This document shows, piece by piece, positions 24,629-33,878 of a DNA stretch of 43,345 nucleotides; position 1 is the first letter of the stretch, and each line of letters starts with the position of its first letter. This DNA is from Halococcus agarilyticus (lineage in GTDB: Archaea > Halobacteriota > Halobacteria > Halobacteriales > Halococcaceae), in the NCBI RefSeq assembly GCF_000334895.1, contig NZ_BAFM01000022.1, positions 1-43,345 on the forward strand, written 5' to 3'. A model generated the notes under the pieces. The model saw only the letters and a list, made by a program, of their open reading frames with translations, was not told the DNA's origin and searched no databases. The translations under genes were made by a program, and so were the position numbers.

Positions 24629-25340
24629 ACTTCCCTCTACGGACGCCTGGCTCAATGAACGACTCGCTTAGGCGCTCACGATTGCGCGCGGCGAGTCGAC
24701 CCCACTCCGCGAGCCCCCGCTCGACGTCCTCGCGGTCGAACCCGATCGTCTCGCCGACCGCGAGGAGTTCGCGCGGCGCGCGGAGCTGGAGGTGGCTCTC
24801 GGGGCTCGCGCTTACCACGTAGGGAGCGTCGTACTGGAAGGCGATCTCGCGGAGCTTCCTGAGATCGGCGAGCGCCTGGACCCGCCGGCCGCCGCTCAAC
24901 CGGAGCACGCGCCCGAAATCGAACTCGAAGCGCACGCCGTTCCGCGCGGCCGCACGCGCGAGGACGTGGTTCACGTCGCCGTCGGCCATCGGCCGCGCGA
25001 GCACGTCGACGCGGGGCTCCTCGCACGCGAAGCGGTTCAGCGCGCTCGATCCACGGACGAGAATCATGGTGCGCTCCCCGCGACAGTCCTTGATGCGCGC
25101 GCTCGCCGCCGAGGCGTCGTCCGTGTCGATCTCGATCCCATCCACGACGTCGACGCCGTACTCCGCAGCGATCTCCTCCCCATCTGGCCCATCGCGGTCT
25201 GGTCCGTCGACCATCTCCGTTTCGGGCGTGTTCCGCACCACGACCCCGTCGAACCCGTACTCCACCGCGGTCAGGGCGAACCGTGCGGCGGTGCTCTCGC
25301 CGTCAGGATACGCCCGGACTGCCTCGTAGTAATCGGCCAT
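24612..25340 (-). CDS. rnp3: RNase P protein component 3 (Rpp30 family)
   Basis: A 242-aa TIM-barrel subunit of RNase P. Recognised from AARFALTAVEYGFDGVVVRN at the start, VDVLARPMADGDVNHVLAR in the middle, and PYVVSASPESHLQLRAPREL near the end. It abuts the RNA-binding protein stop and overlaps the methyltransferase by 17 nt. Confidence 0.92.
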   Translation of the reverse strand: MADYYEAVRAYPDGESTAARFALTAVEYGFDGVVVRNTPETEMVDGPDRDGPDGEEIAAEYGVDVVDGIEIDTDDASAASARIKDCRGERTMILVRGSSALNRFACEEPRVDVLARPMADGDVNHVLARAAARNGVRFEFDFGRVLRLSGGRRVQALADLRKLREIAFQYDAPYVVSASPESHLQLRAPRELLAVGETIGFDREDVERGLAEWGRLAARNRERLSESFIEPGVRRGKYEEDD

Positions 25341-25766
25341 CTACGACCGCGATTCGAGCGCGTCGGCGGCGTTTTCGACCGCCGCCGCCTTCTTTGCTGG
25401 GTACGCCTCGATCTTCCCGCGGAGTTCGAGCCCCTCGCCCCGCTCGATCCGTCCGCCGTAGGCCGCCTGCTTGTCGAGGCGCATGAACAGCGCGCAGTTG
25501 TCGTTCACCCGGTCGTCGAGCTCCTCGCGGACCCGATCGAGGTCGAGGTCCGCGAGCCGATCGAGCACGTGGCGGACGTCGTCGGCGTTCTCGACCCGTG
25601 CGGAGAGCACCACGATCCGGTCGCCGTGGAACCCCTCGTTCGTGGCCCGGTCGATATCGAACTCCTCGGGCAGGAGGGTTCGAAGCGCGCGCTCGACGCG
25701 GGCCTCGTCCTCGGTGGCGTAGCAAAACGCACGGAGATCGATGTAGTGGAAGGGGGTTTCGGCCAT
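25341..25766 (-). CDS. Exosome-associated RNA-binding protein
   Basis: A 141-aa protein beginning MAETPFHYIDLRAFCYATED. The pattern PFHYIDLRAF-x-yATED and the ending NDNCALFMRLDKQAAYGG belong to the archaeal small RNA-binding family that sits in the exosome/RNase P super-operon. It is first in the rnp3-rnp2-psmA cluster. The exact target is unknown. Confidence 0.85.
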   Translation of the reverse strand: MAETPFHYIDLRAFCYATEDEARVERALRTLLPEEFDIDRATNEGFHGDRIVVLSARVENADDVRHVLDRLADLDLDRVREELDDRVNDNCALFMRLDKQAAYGGRIERGEGLELRGKIEAYPAKKAAAVENAADALESRS

Positions 25767-25811
25767 GGGGGCAGTACGGTGGTGTGGTAAAACGAATGCC
25801 GCTCGGTGTCC

Positions 25812-25994
25812 TCAGTCCTCGGCGGGTTCGAGCGAGTCCTCGGGGACGCCCGACTCCTGGCCGTCCTCGAAGTTCACGGTGTAGGTCGCGTCGCCGAACA
25901 TCGTCTCCATCACCTGCGTGACGGTGCCGGTCTCGCCGTCGTACTCGCTGTGCTCGTCGTGAAGGAGAACGCTGTCGTCTTCCTCGAAGCTCAT
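25812..25994 (-). CDS. Small SH3-fold protein (DUF1918-like)
   Basis: A 60-aa acidic protein with the beta-rich pattern DDSVLLHDEHSEYDGETGTV and ATYTVNFEDGQESGVPEDSLEP, similar to small SH3/KOW-like folds. It is a stand-alone gene between the RNA-processing cluster and the divergent Nudix gene. The function is unknown. Confidence 0.75.
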   Translation of the reverse strand: MSFEEDDSVLLHDEHSEYDGETGTVTQVMETMFGDATYTVNFEDGQESGVPEDSLEPAED

Positions 25995-26186
25995 GGCTCC
26001 GCTACCGCTCGGTCGGATAAAAGCGGCGTGGATTCGGTCGGGGTGGCGTCGCCGGCTGAACGCTTATGTCAGAGGCCGACGAACCCGGCCCATGATTTCG
26101 CTCTCACGCTGCTCGTCGGCCCCGTCGCTGGCGTCGCCGAACCGTCGCGGCCAGCGGCACGCACCGCGTCGCTCCGACGGCGGACG

Positions 26187-26741
26187 ATGACCTTCGACGA
26201 CCTCTGGTATCTCGCCGACGAGGCCGACCAGCGCGCGGAACGGGCCTACCACGACCTCCTCGACGAGCGCGATCCGGTGCTGGAGACCACCCACCATCGC
26301 CGGGTGTCGCGACGACGATTTCGCACGCTCGCCGAGCGGATCCGCGAGAACGGCGCGCCGTACGGGGCCCACACCATCGTCTATCGTTCGTCGGGCGACC
26401 TCCTGCTGTGTCGTCACGACGGCGTCGGGCTGTGGGTGCTTCCCGGTGGTGAGGCCGACGGCGACGAGGGGTTCCGGACGGCCGCCGAGCGCGAACTCGC
26501 CGAGGAGGCCGGGATCGACGCGCGCTACGACGGCCTCGCCATCGCCACGCGGGTCGAGCTCCGGTGTGACGACCACGCGACGTGGGGCGTGCTCCCGATC
26601 TTCGCCGCCGCGGCCGAGACCACCACGACCACGGTGTGCGATCCCGACGGTGAGATCTCGGCCGCCGAGTGGTTCACCGACCTCCCCGACGACACCCGCG
26701 ACCGCGAGGACCTGATCGCGTGGCGCGAGCGGGCGCTGTGA
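26187..26741 (+). CDS. Nudix hydrolase
   Basis: A 184-aa pyrophosphohydrolase. The full Nudix box is present as GEADGDE, seven residues, then RELAEEAGI, which is the G-x5-E-x7-R-E-U-x-E-E-x-G-U pattern. The N-terminal 60 residues form a helical extension (WYLADEADQRAERAYHDLLDE) typical of haloarchaeal versions. Start chosen at ATG 26187; a long upstream extension is non-coding. Confidence 0.92.
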   Translation: MTFDDLWYLADEADQRAERAYHDLLDERDPVLETTHHRRVSRRRFRTLAERIRENGAPYGAHTIVYRSSGDLLLCRHDGVGLWVLPGGEADGDEGFRTAAERELAEEAGIDARYDGLAIATRVELRCDDHATWGVLPIFAAAAETTTTTVCDPDGEISAAEWFTDLPDDTRDREDLIAWRERAL

Positions 26742-26860
26742 GGAACGCCACCGATCGCGGATCGTGACGACGGTGTGCTCGATCGACCGAATACTCCTTC
26801 GACCGTCGATCGTTGTTGGAACACAAGACATATATCAAAATCAGACGAGGATCGGACCGA

Positions 26861-28198
26861 ATGAGAGAGCTCCGCCGGCGCGACGCGCTCACCGTGTTCG
26901 GGTCGCTCTCGGCGTCGCTCGGGGCGATGTTCGGCGTGACGCTCGTCGATTCGACGCGTGAGCGCGGTGACGAGCGACCCGAGTCGGACGGAGCAGGTCC
27001 GTCGTCCCGAACGAACGGATCGGCTCCGTCGTCCCGAGTCGGGGCATCACCGTCCGAGGTACGCGACGACACGACGGACCTCGCGTATCCGAACGACGTC
27101 CGGACACGGGCTCACGCGACCGGCAGGCCACTGTCCACCATCACCCGCCGTGAGGAGTGGACGGCGACCGGTGGAACCACCGCCGGCTGGCAGGACGTCG
27201 GCGGGGAGACCGCAAAGCGCCTCGTCTCGCCGGCGAGCGCGACGCGACCGGGGATGAGCACGACGTTCGCGGAGCCGCTCGACCTGACCACGCTGGCGCT
27301 GTCGGTGGGCGTCAGCCTCGATCGGCCCGCCGAGGAGATCGTCCAGCTCCGGGCGTTCGCCCCGGACGAGGACAACCAGCTGTACATGCAGCGGTATCTC
27401 CAACGCCGGGCGGGAACGGTCCGCCTCGACGTCGCACCGGGACGGACCATCGGCTCGCCCGATCCGACCGCCGTCGAGGGGCTGTCGATCGAGTCGTTCA
27501 CCGGCGCGGGGAAACCGATCGAGCTCGGTGTCGGCGGGCTCCGGGTCCGTGAGTCGCCCCGCCGACGTGGTGCGGTGATCCTGACGTTCGACGACGGCCA
27601 CCACACCCAACTGGACGTCGCGAAACCGATCCTGGACGAGTTCGGCTACCCCGGCGTCGTCGGCGTGGTGCCGTGGTTGGTGGAGGAGGACGACCGGATC
27701 TCCGCTCGGGAGCTTCACGGGATGGTGGCCGACGGCTGGGAGATGGCCTCACACCCCCAGCGCCGCGACACGCCGTTGCCGACGCTGTCGAAGTCGCGCC
27801 AGCGCGACGCCATCGAGCGCTCGAAGCGGTGGTTCGTGGAGGAGGGCTTCGCGGGCCGGGGCGAGACGCTGATCTGGCCGTTCGGTGCGTTCGACGAACG
27901 GACGCTCGACCTCGTCGGCGAGTACCACCGGCTCGCCTTCGGCGGCGGTGCCTCGCCGGCCCCGTGGGCGATCACCGAACCGGGCTGGGTGCCGCGGGTG
28001 AACGGCGACGATCCGGCGGCCGTCCGCCAGGCCGTCGACGCGGCCGCGCGCTTCGGGACGGTCGCCACCGTGATGTACCACACCATCGGGGAGCATCGCC
28101 TCTCGGCCGACGGCCTCCGTGAGCAGCTCCGGTACATCGACCGCGCCGACGTCGACGTGACCCTTCCCTCGAAGCTGGCCGACGCACAGCCGTACTGA
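26861..28198 (+). CDS. Tat-exported polysaccharide deacetylase
   Basis: A 445-aa NodB-fold protein, start at ATG 26861, about 27-30 nt after a TATA box (ACATATATC). The N-terminus LRRRDALTVFGSL is a twin-arginine (Tat) signal, followed by a Ser/Asp-rich stalk. The catalytic domain begins at AVILTFDDGHHTQL (metal-binding DD), with EMASHPQRR for the second motif and VMYHTIGEHRLSADG late. It probably removes acetyl groups from surface polysaccharide; the residues 90-240 form a beta-rich, possibly carbohydrate-binding domain (inferred). Confidence 0.85.
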   Translation: MRELRRRDALTVFGSLSASLGAMFGVTLVDSTRERGDERPESDGAGPSSRTNGSAPSSRVGASPSEVRDDTTDLAYPNDVRTRAHATGRPLSTITRREEWTATGGTTAGWQDVGGETAKRLVSPASATRPGMSTTFAEPLDLTTLALSVGVSLDRPAEEIVQLRAFAPDEDNQLYMQRYLQRRAGTVRLDVAPGRTIGSPDPTAVEGLSIESFTGAGKPIELGVGGLRVRESPRRRGAVILTFDDGHHTQLDVAKPILDEFGYPGVVGVVPWLVEEDDRISARELHGMVADGWEMASHPQRRDTPLPTLSKSRQRDAIERSKRWFVEEGFAGRGETLIWPFGAFDERTLDLVGEYHRLAFGGGASPAPWAITEPGWVPRVNGDDPAAVRQAVDAAARFGTVATVMYHTIGEHRLSADGLREQLRYIDRADVDVTLPSKLADAQPY

Positions 28199-28222
28199 CC
28201 GGGATCGCTCCGGCCGAACCGT

Positions 28223-29044
28223 TCATCCGTAGGATTCGCCCTCGCGCGCCTCGGCGTCCAGCCGCCGGATCGCGGCCTGGGCGTTGCTCGCGTCGTAGCC
28301 GAACAGCACGTCGTCCGCGTAGGCGTTCGCGACCTCGGCGGCGTGAACCAGATCGTCGATCTCGACGTCGACCGCGTAGAGCTCGATCGCGAGCGGCGCG
28401 TCGAGCACGTCGCGAAAGCCGCTCGCGAGCGATTCGAGCCAGTAGGTCGTGCCGTAGGCCGTATCGTACAGCGGCACCACGAACTCGTCGACGTGTTCGG
28501 CGAGCGAGGCGAGGTCGATCCCCGAGCGCTCGTGGAGGTGGCCTGGGTAGGGATCGGGATGGAGGGTGAGCGAGAGCGCTCCGTCCACGCGGTCGGCGGC
28601 CTCGCCCACGAACTCGGTGACGACCGTCGCGCGCCACGCGAAGCGGTCGTCGAACTCGCTCGATTCGAACTCCTCGACGCAGCGATCGCAGAAACAGTAT
28701 TCGGCTCGGGGGAAGCCGACGTCGTCGAGCCGGACGTCACCGCTCGTGTCGGCGGCGTCGGCGATGGTTTCGAGCAGGCCCGCGCGGTAGTCGGGATGGG
28801 TCGGACAGACGTACCCCCAGTCGAAGTACCGGCGCTCGCGGGTGGCGAGTTCGCCGTCCTCGTTCACGGGGACGAGCTCCGGGCTCGCCTCGGCGGCCGC
28901 GGTGTCGGCGTGACACGCGATCATGCTCGTCGCCGCGGCGACCGGCTCGCGCGCCTGGCCGCTCACCGACTTCACCTCGTAGCACCGCCGGCCGAACGCC
29001 GGCCAGTCGAGCTCCTCGGCGTTGCGCGTCACGACCCCGTACAT
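28223..29044 (-). CDS. Conserved protein with TIM-barrel glycosidase-like look
   Basis: A 273-aa acidic protein when started at the ATG at 29044 (MYGVVTRNAEELDW). It has a CFCDRC motif (YCFCDRCVEEFE) preceded by DVRLDDVGFPR, and later SLTLHPDPYPGHLHERSG, DEFVVPLYDTAYGTTYW and LFGYDASNAQAA. The order fits a TIM-barrel of the kind seen in family GH-like haloarchaeal proteins, but no catalytic pair can be named. It is convergent with the deacetylase gene, so a shared polysaccharide role is only a guess. Confidence 0.6.
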   Translation of the reverse strand: MYGVVTRNAEELDWPAFGRRCYEVKSVSGQAREPVAAATSMIACHADTAAAEASPELVPVNEDGELATRERRYFDWGYVCPTHPDYRAGLLETIADAADTSGDVRLDDVGFPRAEYCFCDRCVEEFESSEFDDRFAWRATVVTEFVGEAADRVDGALSLTLHPDPYPGHLHERSGIDLASLAEHVDEFVVPLYDTAYGTTYWLESLASGFRDVLDAPLAIELYAVDVEIDDLVHAAEVANAYADDVLFGYDASNAQAAIRRLDAEAREGESYG

Positions 29045-29089
29045 ACCCACGATGGGAGCCGAGAGAGGGTAAGCGGTTCGCTCGAACGA

Positions 29090-30010
29090 TCATCCACGAC
29101 GAAACCATCGCGCGAGCCCGGCGCTGGTCGTCATCTCGACGATGCCGAACACGACCGCGGGGAGCGTGGCCGCGGCCGGGAACCCCGCACCGACGAGGAG
29201 CGCGGCGGCGACGGCGAAGTCCCGCATCCCCACCGACAGCACCGCCGCGATGCGCTCCTCGCGGGTGAACCACCGGCCCACGAGCCATCCGACCGCGTAC
29301 CCGCCGCCGTTGAGCACGAGCGCGCCGACGGCGACGACTGCGAGGACCCCACCACCGTTGCGGATCAGTGACGCGTTCGCCGCCGTTACGATACCGATGA
29401 CGAGAATCACCATGAATCCCGATACCGAGGGATAGAGATCGTCGTACGCACCGATGCGATCGGGCCAGCGATACCTGCACCCGACGGCAGTTCCCATCGG
29501 GAGAACGACGGCGAGCACCAGCTGTTCGACGATCGCCACCGGATCGACGGCGACCGACCGCCCCACGAACAGCGTAACGGCGGCCGGAACGACCACGAGC
29601 GTCTCGACGCCGGCTGCGACGAGGACGACTGTCGCGAGGGCGGTGTCGCCGCCACCGAGTTCGGTCATCGTCGGCGTGACGAGCTCGGGCGTCACCGCAC
29701 CGAGAACCACGAACCCCGCCGTGAGCGCGGGCGAGAGCCCGAGACCACGGGCGACGGCGAGCCCGAGAACCGCCATCCCGGTCTGGGCGACGAGAATCGC
29801 GACCAGCGCCCGTCCACGGAGCCGGCGGAACCGTTCGGGGGCGAGCGTCAGCGAGACTGCGCCGATCATGACCGCGAGAATCGGCGTCGTCAGCGGAGCG
29901 AGGGTCGCCACCGACGGGACAGCGATCCCCACGCCGACCGAGAGCAGCACCCACACCAGCAGGTAGTCGTCGACGAGTGCGGCACCGCACGTCACGACAC
30001 GATGGGGCAT
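29090..30010 (-). CDS. SBF/bile acid:sodium symporter-like transporter
   Basis: A 306-aa membrane protein with about ten helices. SLTLAPERFRRLRGR, AVTPELVTPTMTELGGG and SVGMRDFAVAAALLVGAGFP (near the last helices) are typical of the bile acid:Na+ symporter/arsenite permease superfamily. The solute cannot be read from the sequence. Confidence 0.78.
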   Translation of the reverse strand: MPHRVVTCGAALVDDYLLVWVLLSVGVGIAVPSVATLAPLTTPILAVMIGAVSLTLAPERFRRLRGRALVAILVAQTGMAVLGLAVARGLGLSPALTAGFVVLGAVTPELVTPTMTELGGGDTALATVVLVAAGVETLVVVPAAVTLFVGRSVAVDPVAIVEQLVLAVVLPMGTAVGCRYRWPDRIGAYDDLYPSVSGFMVILVIGIVTAANASLIRNGGGVLAVVAVGALVLNGGGYAVGWLVGRWFTREERIAAVLSVGMRDFAVAAALLVGAGFPAAATLPAVVFGIVEMTTSAGLARWFRRG

Positions 30011-30103
30011 CGATGTACTCCGGCTGTCGTACGCGGAGTTACTGTTTGATCCCGTCGAATCCAGTGCAGGTGTCGAACCGACGCGGGCGGCTCGATCGTT
30101 TCC

Positions 30104-30310
30104 CTACTTCGAACCGGTGGCCACGAACAGGAGCCCGAGCAGGAGCCCGACGACGAGCAACCCCCCACCGCCGAGGGCGTAGAGTTCGGTGGTCGTCCAC
30201 TGGAACCGATCGCCGTAGCGCACGATTCCCGCCGTGACTAACAGGGTGAGCCCCGATCCAACGAGCGTCGTCACGAAGTCGAACCCGAATCGAGCGCCAG
30301 GATCGGCCAT
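30104..30310 (-). CDS. Small two-helix membrane protein
   Basis: A 68-aa protein with two hydrophobic segments, FDFVTTLVGSGLTLLVTAGIV and LLVVGLLLGLLFVATGSK, and no known family. It lies alone, 93 bp from the SBF gene and reading in the same direction. The gap 30311-30430 holds nothing I can identify. Confidence 0.65.
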   Translation of the reverse strand: MADPGARFGFDFVTTLVGSGLTLLVTAGIVRYGDRFQWTTTELYALGGGGLLVVGLLLGLLFVATGSK

Positions 30311-30430
30311 GATCCACCACTCTCACTGCCACGGGTTCGTTCTTCGGGTGGCTGCTGCAAGCCGCTCTGGGGATCACTGTCGTCGTCGCTCTCGCGGAAA
30401 ACGGGAGGTGGCGTCGTCGGCCGTGTGAGT

Positions 30431-30505
30431 CTACCGACGCAGCGCGACGCCGACGGCGAGTGCGATCGTGAGCAGGGCAACCACGGCGGTGAGTTTTCGT
30501 GACAT
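30431..30505 (-). CDS. 24-aa single-helix membrane microprotein
   Basis: A frame of 24 codons, MSRKLTAVVALLTIALAV at the start and ALRR at the end: one membrane helix with basic residues at both ends. The minus-strand TATA box TTATATG (30529-30535) is about 27 nt upstream of the ATG, the exact spacing of a leaderless haloarchaeal mRNA. That spacing is the main support. No family is recognised. Confidence 0.5.
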   Translation of the reverse strand: MSRKLTAVVALLTIALAVGVALRR

Positions 30506-30590
30506 CACGCGGGACGACAGCACAGCGGCATATAATCGTTGTGCCATCGCGTCGCGGATCGAGTGCGTGATCGCCGGGTCGATCCGCCCC

Positions 30591-31058
30591 TCACACGCTG
30601 ATGTGCTCGGCGAGGTCCTCGCGGATGAGGGTCTCGCAGTACGCACACCGCACGCCGTCGTCGAGCACCGCAAAGCGCGACGCCACGGGCTCGCCCTCGG
30701 TGGAGATGCAGTCGTGGTTCGGACACGAGAGGACACCCTCCACGGTGTCCGGCCGCTCGACCCGGTGTTTCTCCGCGACGCCGTACTCCCGGATGATGTT
30801 GATCGACGCCGCGGGCGCGATCAGCGAGATCACGTCGACCTCGTCCTGGCTGAGCTCGCGGCCCTCGATCTTCACGACGTCCTTGTGGCCGAGCCGGTCG
30901 GAGGGAACGTTCATGCCGACGCTCACGACCTCGTCGGTCGAGCTGTCGATCCCGAGGATCGCGAGCACGTCGGGCGCGTGCCCGCCCGCGATGTGATCGA
31001 TCACCGTCCCGTCCTGAATCTTGCTGACCCGGAGCTCGTGGTCGTCGCGCTCGCTCAT
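30591..31058 (-). CDS. pyrI: Aspartate carbamoyltransferase regulatory chain
   Basis: A 155-aa regulatory subunit that binds nucleotides and controls PyrB. The N-terminal part has [15 protein letters not shown] and the C-terminal zinc domain has cysteines in LSCPNHDC and RCAYCET. Its ATG overlaps the pyrB stop (ATGA), so the two subunits are co-translated. Confidence 0.96.
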   Translation of the reverse strand: MSERDDHELRVSKIQDGTVIDHIAGGHAPDVLAILGIDSSTDEVVSVGMNVPSDRLGHKDVVKIEGRELSQDEVDVISLIAPAASINIIREYGVAEKHRVERPDTVEGVLSCPNHDCISTEGEPVASRFAVLDDGVRCAYCETLIREDLAEHISV

Positions 31059-32023
31059 CGTTCCCCTCCGTTCACGCTGTCGTCGGTAGCGCCCGCTGCC
31101 CCCCCACTGTCGGCGTCGTCGAGCAGCAGATCGAGCAGCGCCATCCGGACCGGGACGCCGTTGTGGGCCTGCTCGAAGTATTTCGCATGGGGGGTCGCGT
31201 CGACGTCGGGGGCGATCTCGTCGACCCGTGGGAGCGGGTGCATCACGACACACTCCTCGCGGGCACGCTCCATCGTCGCGGCGTCGATCCGGTACTCGCC
31301 CGCCACCGCGCGGTACTCGCTCTCGTCGGGGAAGCGCTCGCGCTGGATCCTGGTGACGTAGAGCACGTCGAGTTCGGCGAGGACCTCGTCGAGATCGTCG
31401 TGCTCGCGGACCTGCGCGCCGGCCTCGTGGAGGTCGTATCGTACGGAACGGGGAAGCCGCAGACTCTCCGGACTCACGAAGTGCTGGCTGGCGTCGAACT
31501 TGGTGAGTGCGTACGCGAGCGAATGTACGGTTCTGCCGTACTTCAGATCGCCCATGATCCCCACCGTGAGATCGGTGAGCCCGCCCGCGTTCTCGCGCAT
31601 GGTGTAGAGGTCGAGCAGGGTCTGAGTGGGATGCTGGCCCGCGCCGTCGCCGGCGTTCAAGAGTGGAACATCGACGAACTCGCTCGCCATCGTCGCTGCG
31701 CCCTCGCTGGGATGGCGGAGCACCAGCGCGTCGGCGTACCCCGCGATCACCCGCACGGTGTCGGCGAGACTCTCGCCTTTGGTCGCGCTGGAGGAGTCGA
31801 CCGGTCCCATGTCGAGGGCGTCGCCGCCGAGGCGCTTGATCGCGGCCTCGAAACTCATGCGCGTGCGCGTGCTCGGCTCGAAGAAGCACAGGCCGAGCAG
31901 CCGCCCCGCGTGGCGCTCTCGATCCGGAGGATCGCGCTCGATGGCGGCCGCACGGTCGAGCACCGTCTCGATGTCGGCGCGCGAGAGGTTCTTCGCGGTG
32001 ATGACGTGGTTACGATCGAGCAT
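31055..32023 (-). CDS. pyrB: Aspartate carbamoyltransferase catalytic chain
   Basis: A 322-aa enzyme joining carbamoyl phosphate and aspartate, the first committed step of pyrimidine synthesis. Carbamoyl-phosphate motif [35 protein letters not shown] and HPLPRVDEI are all present. The C-terminal tail of about 20 residues is Asp/Gly-rich. It forms an operon with pyrI. Confidence 0.97.
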   Translation of the reverse strand: MLDRNHVITAKNLSRADIETVLDRAAAIERDPPDRERHAGRLLGLCFFEPSTRTRMSFEAAIKRLGGDALDMGPVDSSSATKGESLADTVRVIAGYADALVLRHPSEGAATMASEFVDVPLLNAGDGAGQHPTQTLLDLYTMRENAGGLTDLTVGIMGDLKYGRTVHSLAYALTKFDASQHFVSPESLRLPRSVRYDLHEAGAQVREHDDLDEVLAELDVLYVTRIQRERFPDESEYRAVAGEYRIDAATMERAREECVVMHPLPRVDEIAPDVDATPHAKYFEQAHNGVPVRMALLDLLLDDADSGGAAGATDDSVNGGER

Positions 32024-32184
32024 CGGTCGTGGGGCACCTCCGTTCCCCGACTGGATGGCTCATTCTCGTGTCGAGTCGGACGGCCGATTACCTTGTAGCT
32101 GTGGATACGGTGGTCGAGCGGCGGCTGGTGCCAGGGCCGGCCAAACGACGGGCTTTTTGAGCACCCGGCGGGTATCGGACGAGA

Positions 32185-33849
32185 ATGACTACCACGGAGT
32201 CGGGGAACGCGGAGGCCGGGTTCCGGTTCTGGGCCCCGGCGATCGTCGCCGGCACGGCCCTGTTTCTCGGCGTTCTCGACACGACGATGATGAACGTGGC
32301 CGTGCCCTCGATTGTGGCGGACCTCGACACCACGGTGAACGCGATGCACGGGGCGATCGCGGTGTACTCGACCGTGATGGCCGCGCTGATCGTTCCCGGC
32401 GGGGCGCTCCGGTCGGTCGTCGACACCAGACGACTCCTCGTGATCTCGCTGCTCGTCTACAGCGTCGGCACGCTGCTCGCGGGGGCGAGCCCGAACATGC
32501 TCACGCTGTTCGTGGGCTGGTCGATCATCGAGGGAATCGCCGCCGCGGTCATGCTCCCGCTCACCTACTCGATCATCGTCGAGAACTACGAGGGGAGCGC
32601 CCGCACCAAGGCCTTCGGCGCGATCGGCGGCGTGACCGCGGTCGGGACCGCCATCGGCCCGATGATCGGCGGCGTGCTCACGACCTTCGGCTCCTGGCGG
32701 TGGGGCCTGTTCGGCGAGCTCGGCCTCGTGCTCGTGGTGCTCGCGTTGACCCGCTATCTCGACTCGCAACCGAGCGATCGGCAGGTGTCGATCGACATCG
32801 GCGGCACAGTGTTGTCGATCCTCGGCGTGGTCACGATCGTCGGTGGCACTCTGCTCGCCGGGCGCTACGGCTGGGTGCGCCCGCTGCGCCCGTTCGTCGT
32901 GAGCGGGGTGCGGATCGAACCACTGGGGTTCTCGCCCGCGATCTGGTCGATCGCGGTCGGCGTGGCGTTGCTCGCCCTGTTCGTCCAGTGGGAGACTCGC
33001 CAGGCACGCGCGGGTCGCCCCCTCCTGATTCCGCCGAGCGTCCTCCGCACCCGGACGTTCGCCGCCGGGATCGCCACGTTCGCCGCCGAGTCGCTCTTCC
33101 TGTCGGGCTTTATGTTCTCGATGCCGGTCTTCCTCCAGTCGGCGCTCGGCTACTCGGCGTTTCAAACCGGCCTCGCGCTCCTCCCGTTCTCGGTCGCGAC
33201 GCTGCTCGTGGCCACGATCTCGACGGGCTGGCGCGCGTACGTCGCGCCGAAGCACATCGTCCAGGGCGGGCTCGTGTTGATGGCCGCAGGACTATTGGGC
33301 CTCGTCGCGCTGACCGACCTCGATCTGACGCTCCTCGAGATGGTGCTGCCGATGGCGGTGATCGGTGTCGGTCTCGGGCTGTTCACGGGCCAGCTCGTCG
33401 ATCTCACCATGTCGGCGGTCCCGTCGTCGGAGGCCTCGGTGGCGTCGGGCGTCATCAACTCGCTGAGCCAGCTCGGCTACGCCTTCGGGACCGCCGTCAC
33501 CGGCTCCTTTCTGCTCGCCGGGTTCTACGGGAACGTCGTCGACGGCGTGACGCGGTTCGCCACGGGGTCGTCGGTCTCCGGCGACGAGCGACGACAGCTG
33601 GTCGTGGCGCTCGAAGATCGGGTGGACGCGACGACACAGGCTCAGCAAGAGGCGTTCGTCGATCAGCTACCTGCCGAGACGCGCGAGCAACTGCTCGACG
33701 TCGTTCGGACGGCGATGGAGACCGCCCAACGGAGGGTGTTGCTGCTCATCGTGGTGTTCGTCCTTCTCACTCTCGTCGCAGCGAGTCTCCTTCCCACAGT
33801 ACGACCACGGCGAGTCTCGGGCACGAAGCCGAGCGATACCGACGATTGA
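32185..33849 (+). CDS. MFS drug-efflux transporter (DHA2/EmrB-QacA type)
   Basis: A 554-aa protein with about 14 membrane helices. The start region LFLGVLDTTMMNVAVPSI is the DHA2 motif D1, and AIGPMIGGVLTTFGSWRWGLF carries the antiporter motif C pattern. A long soluble stretch lies before the last helix (ALEDRVDATTQAQQEAFVDQLP), unlike the shortest members. It probably exports hydrophobic compounds by proton exchange; the substrate is unknown. Confidence 0.9.
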   Translation: MTTTESGNAEAGFRFWAPAIVAGTALFLGVLDTTMMNVAVPSIVADLDTTVNAMHGAIAVYSTVMAALIVPGGALRSVVDTRRLLVISLLVYSVGTLLAGASPNMLTLFVGWSIIEGIAAAVMLPLTYSIIVENYEGSARTKAFGAIGGVTAVGTAIGPMIGGVLTTFGSWRWGLFGELGLVLVVLALTRYLDSQPSDRQVSIDIGGTVLSILGVVTIVGGTLLAGRYGWVRPLRPFVVSGVRIEPLGFSPAIWSIAVGVALLALFVQWETRQARAGRPLLIPPSVLRTRTFAAGIATFAAESLFLSGFMFSMPVFLQSALGYSAFQTGLALLPFSVATLLVATISTGWRAYVAPKHIVQGGLVLMAAGLLGLVALTDLDLTLLEMVLPMAVIGVGLGLFTGQLVDLTMSAVPSSEASVASGVINSLSQLGYAFGTAVTGSFLLAGFYGNVVDGVTRFATGSSVSGDERRQLVVALEDRVDATTQAQQEAFVDQLPAETREQLLDVVRTAMETAQRRVLLLIVVFVLLTLVAASLLPTVRPRRVSGTKPSDTDD

Positions 33850-33878
33850 TCGGGCAGACCATGGCCGACGGCCACTCG

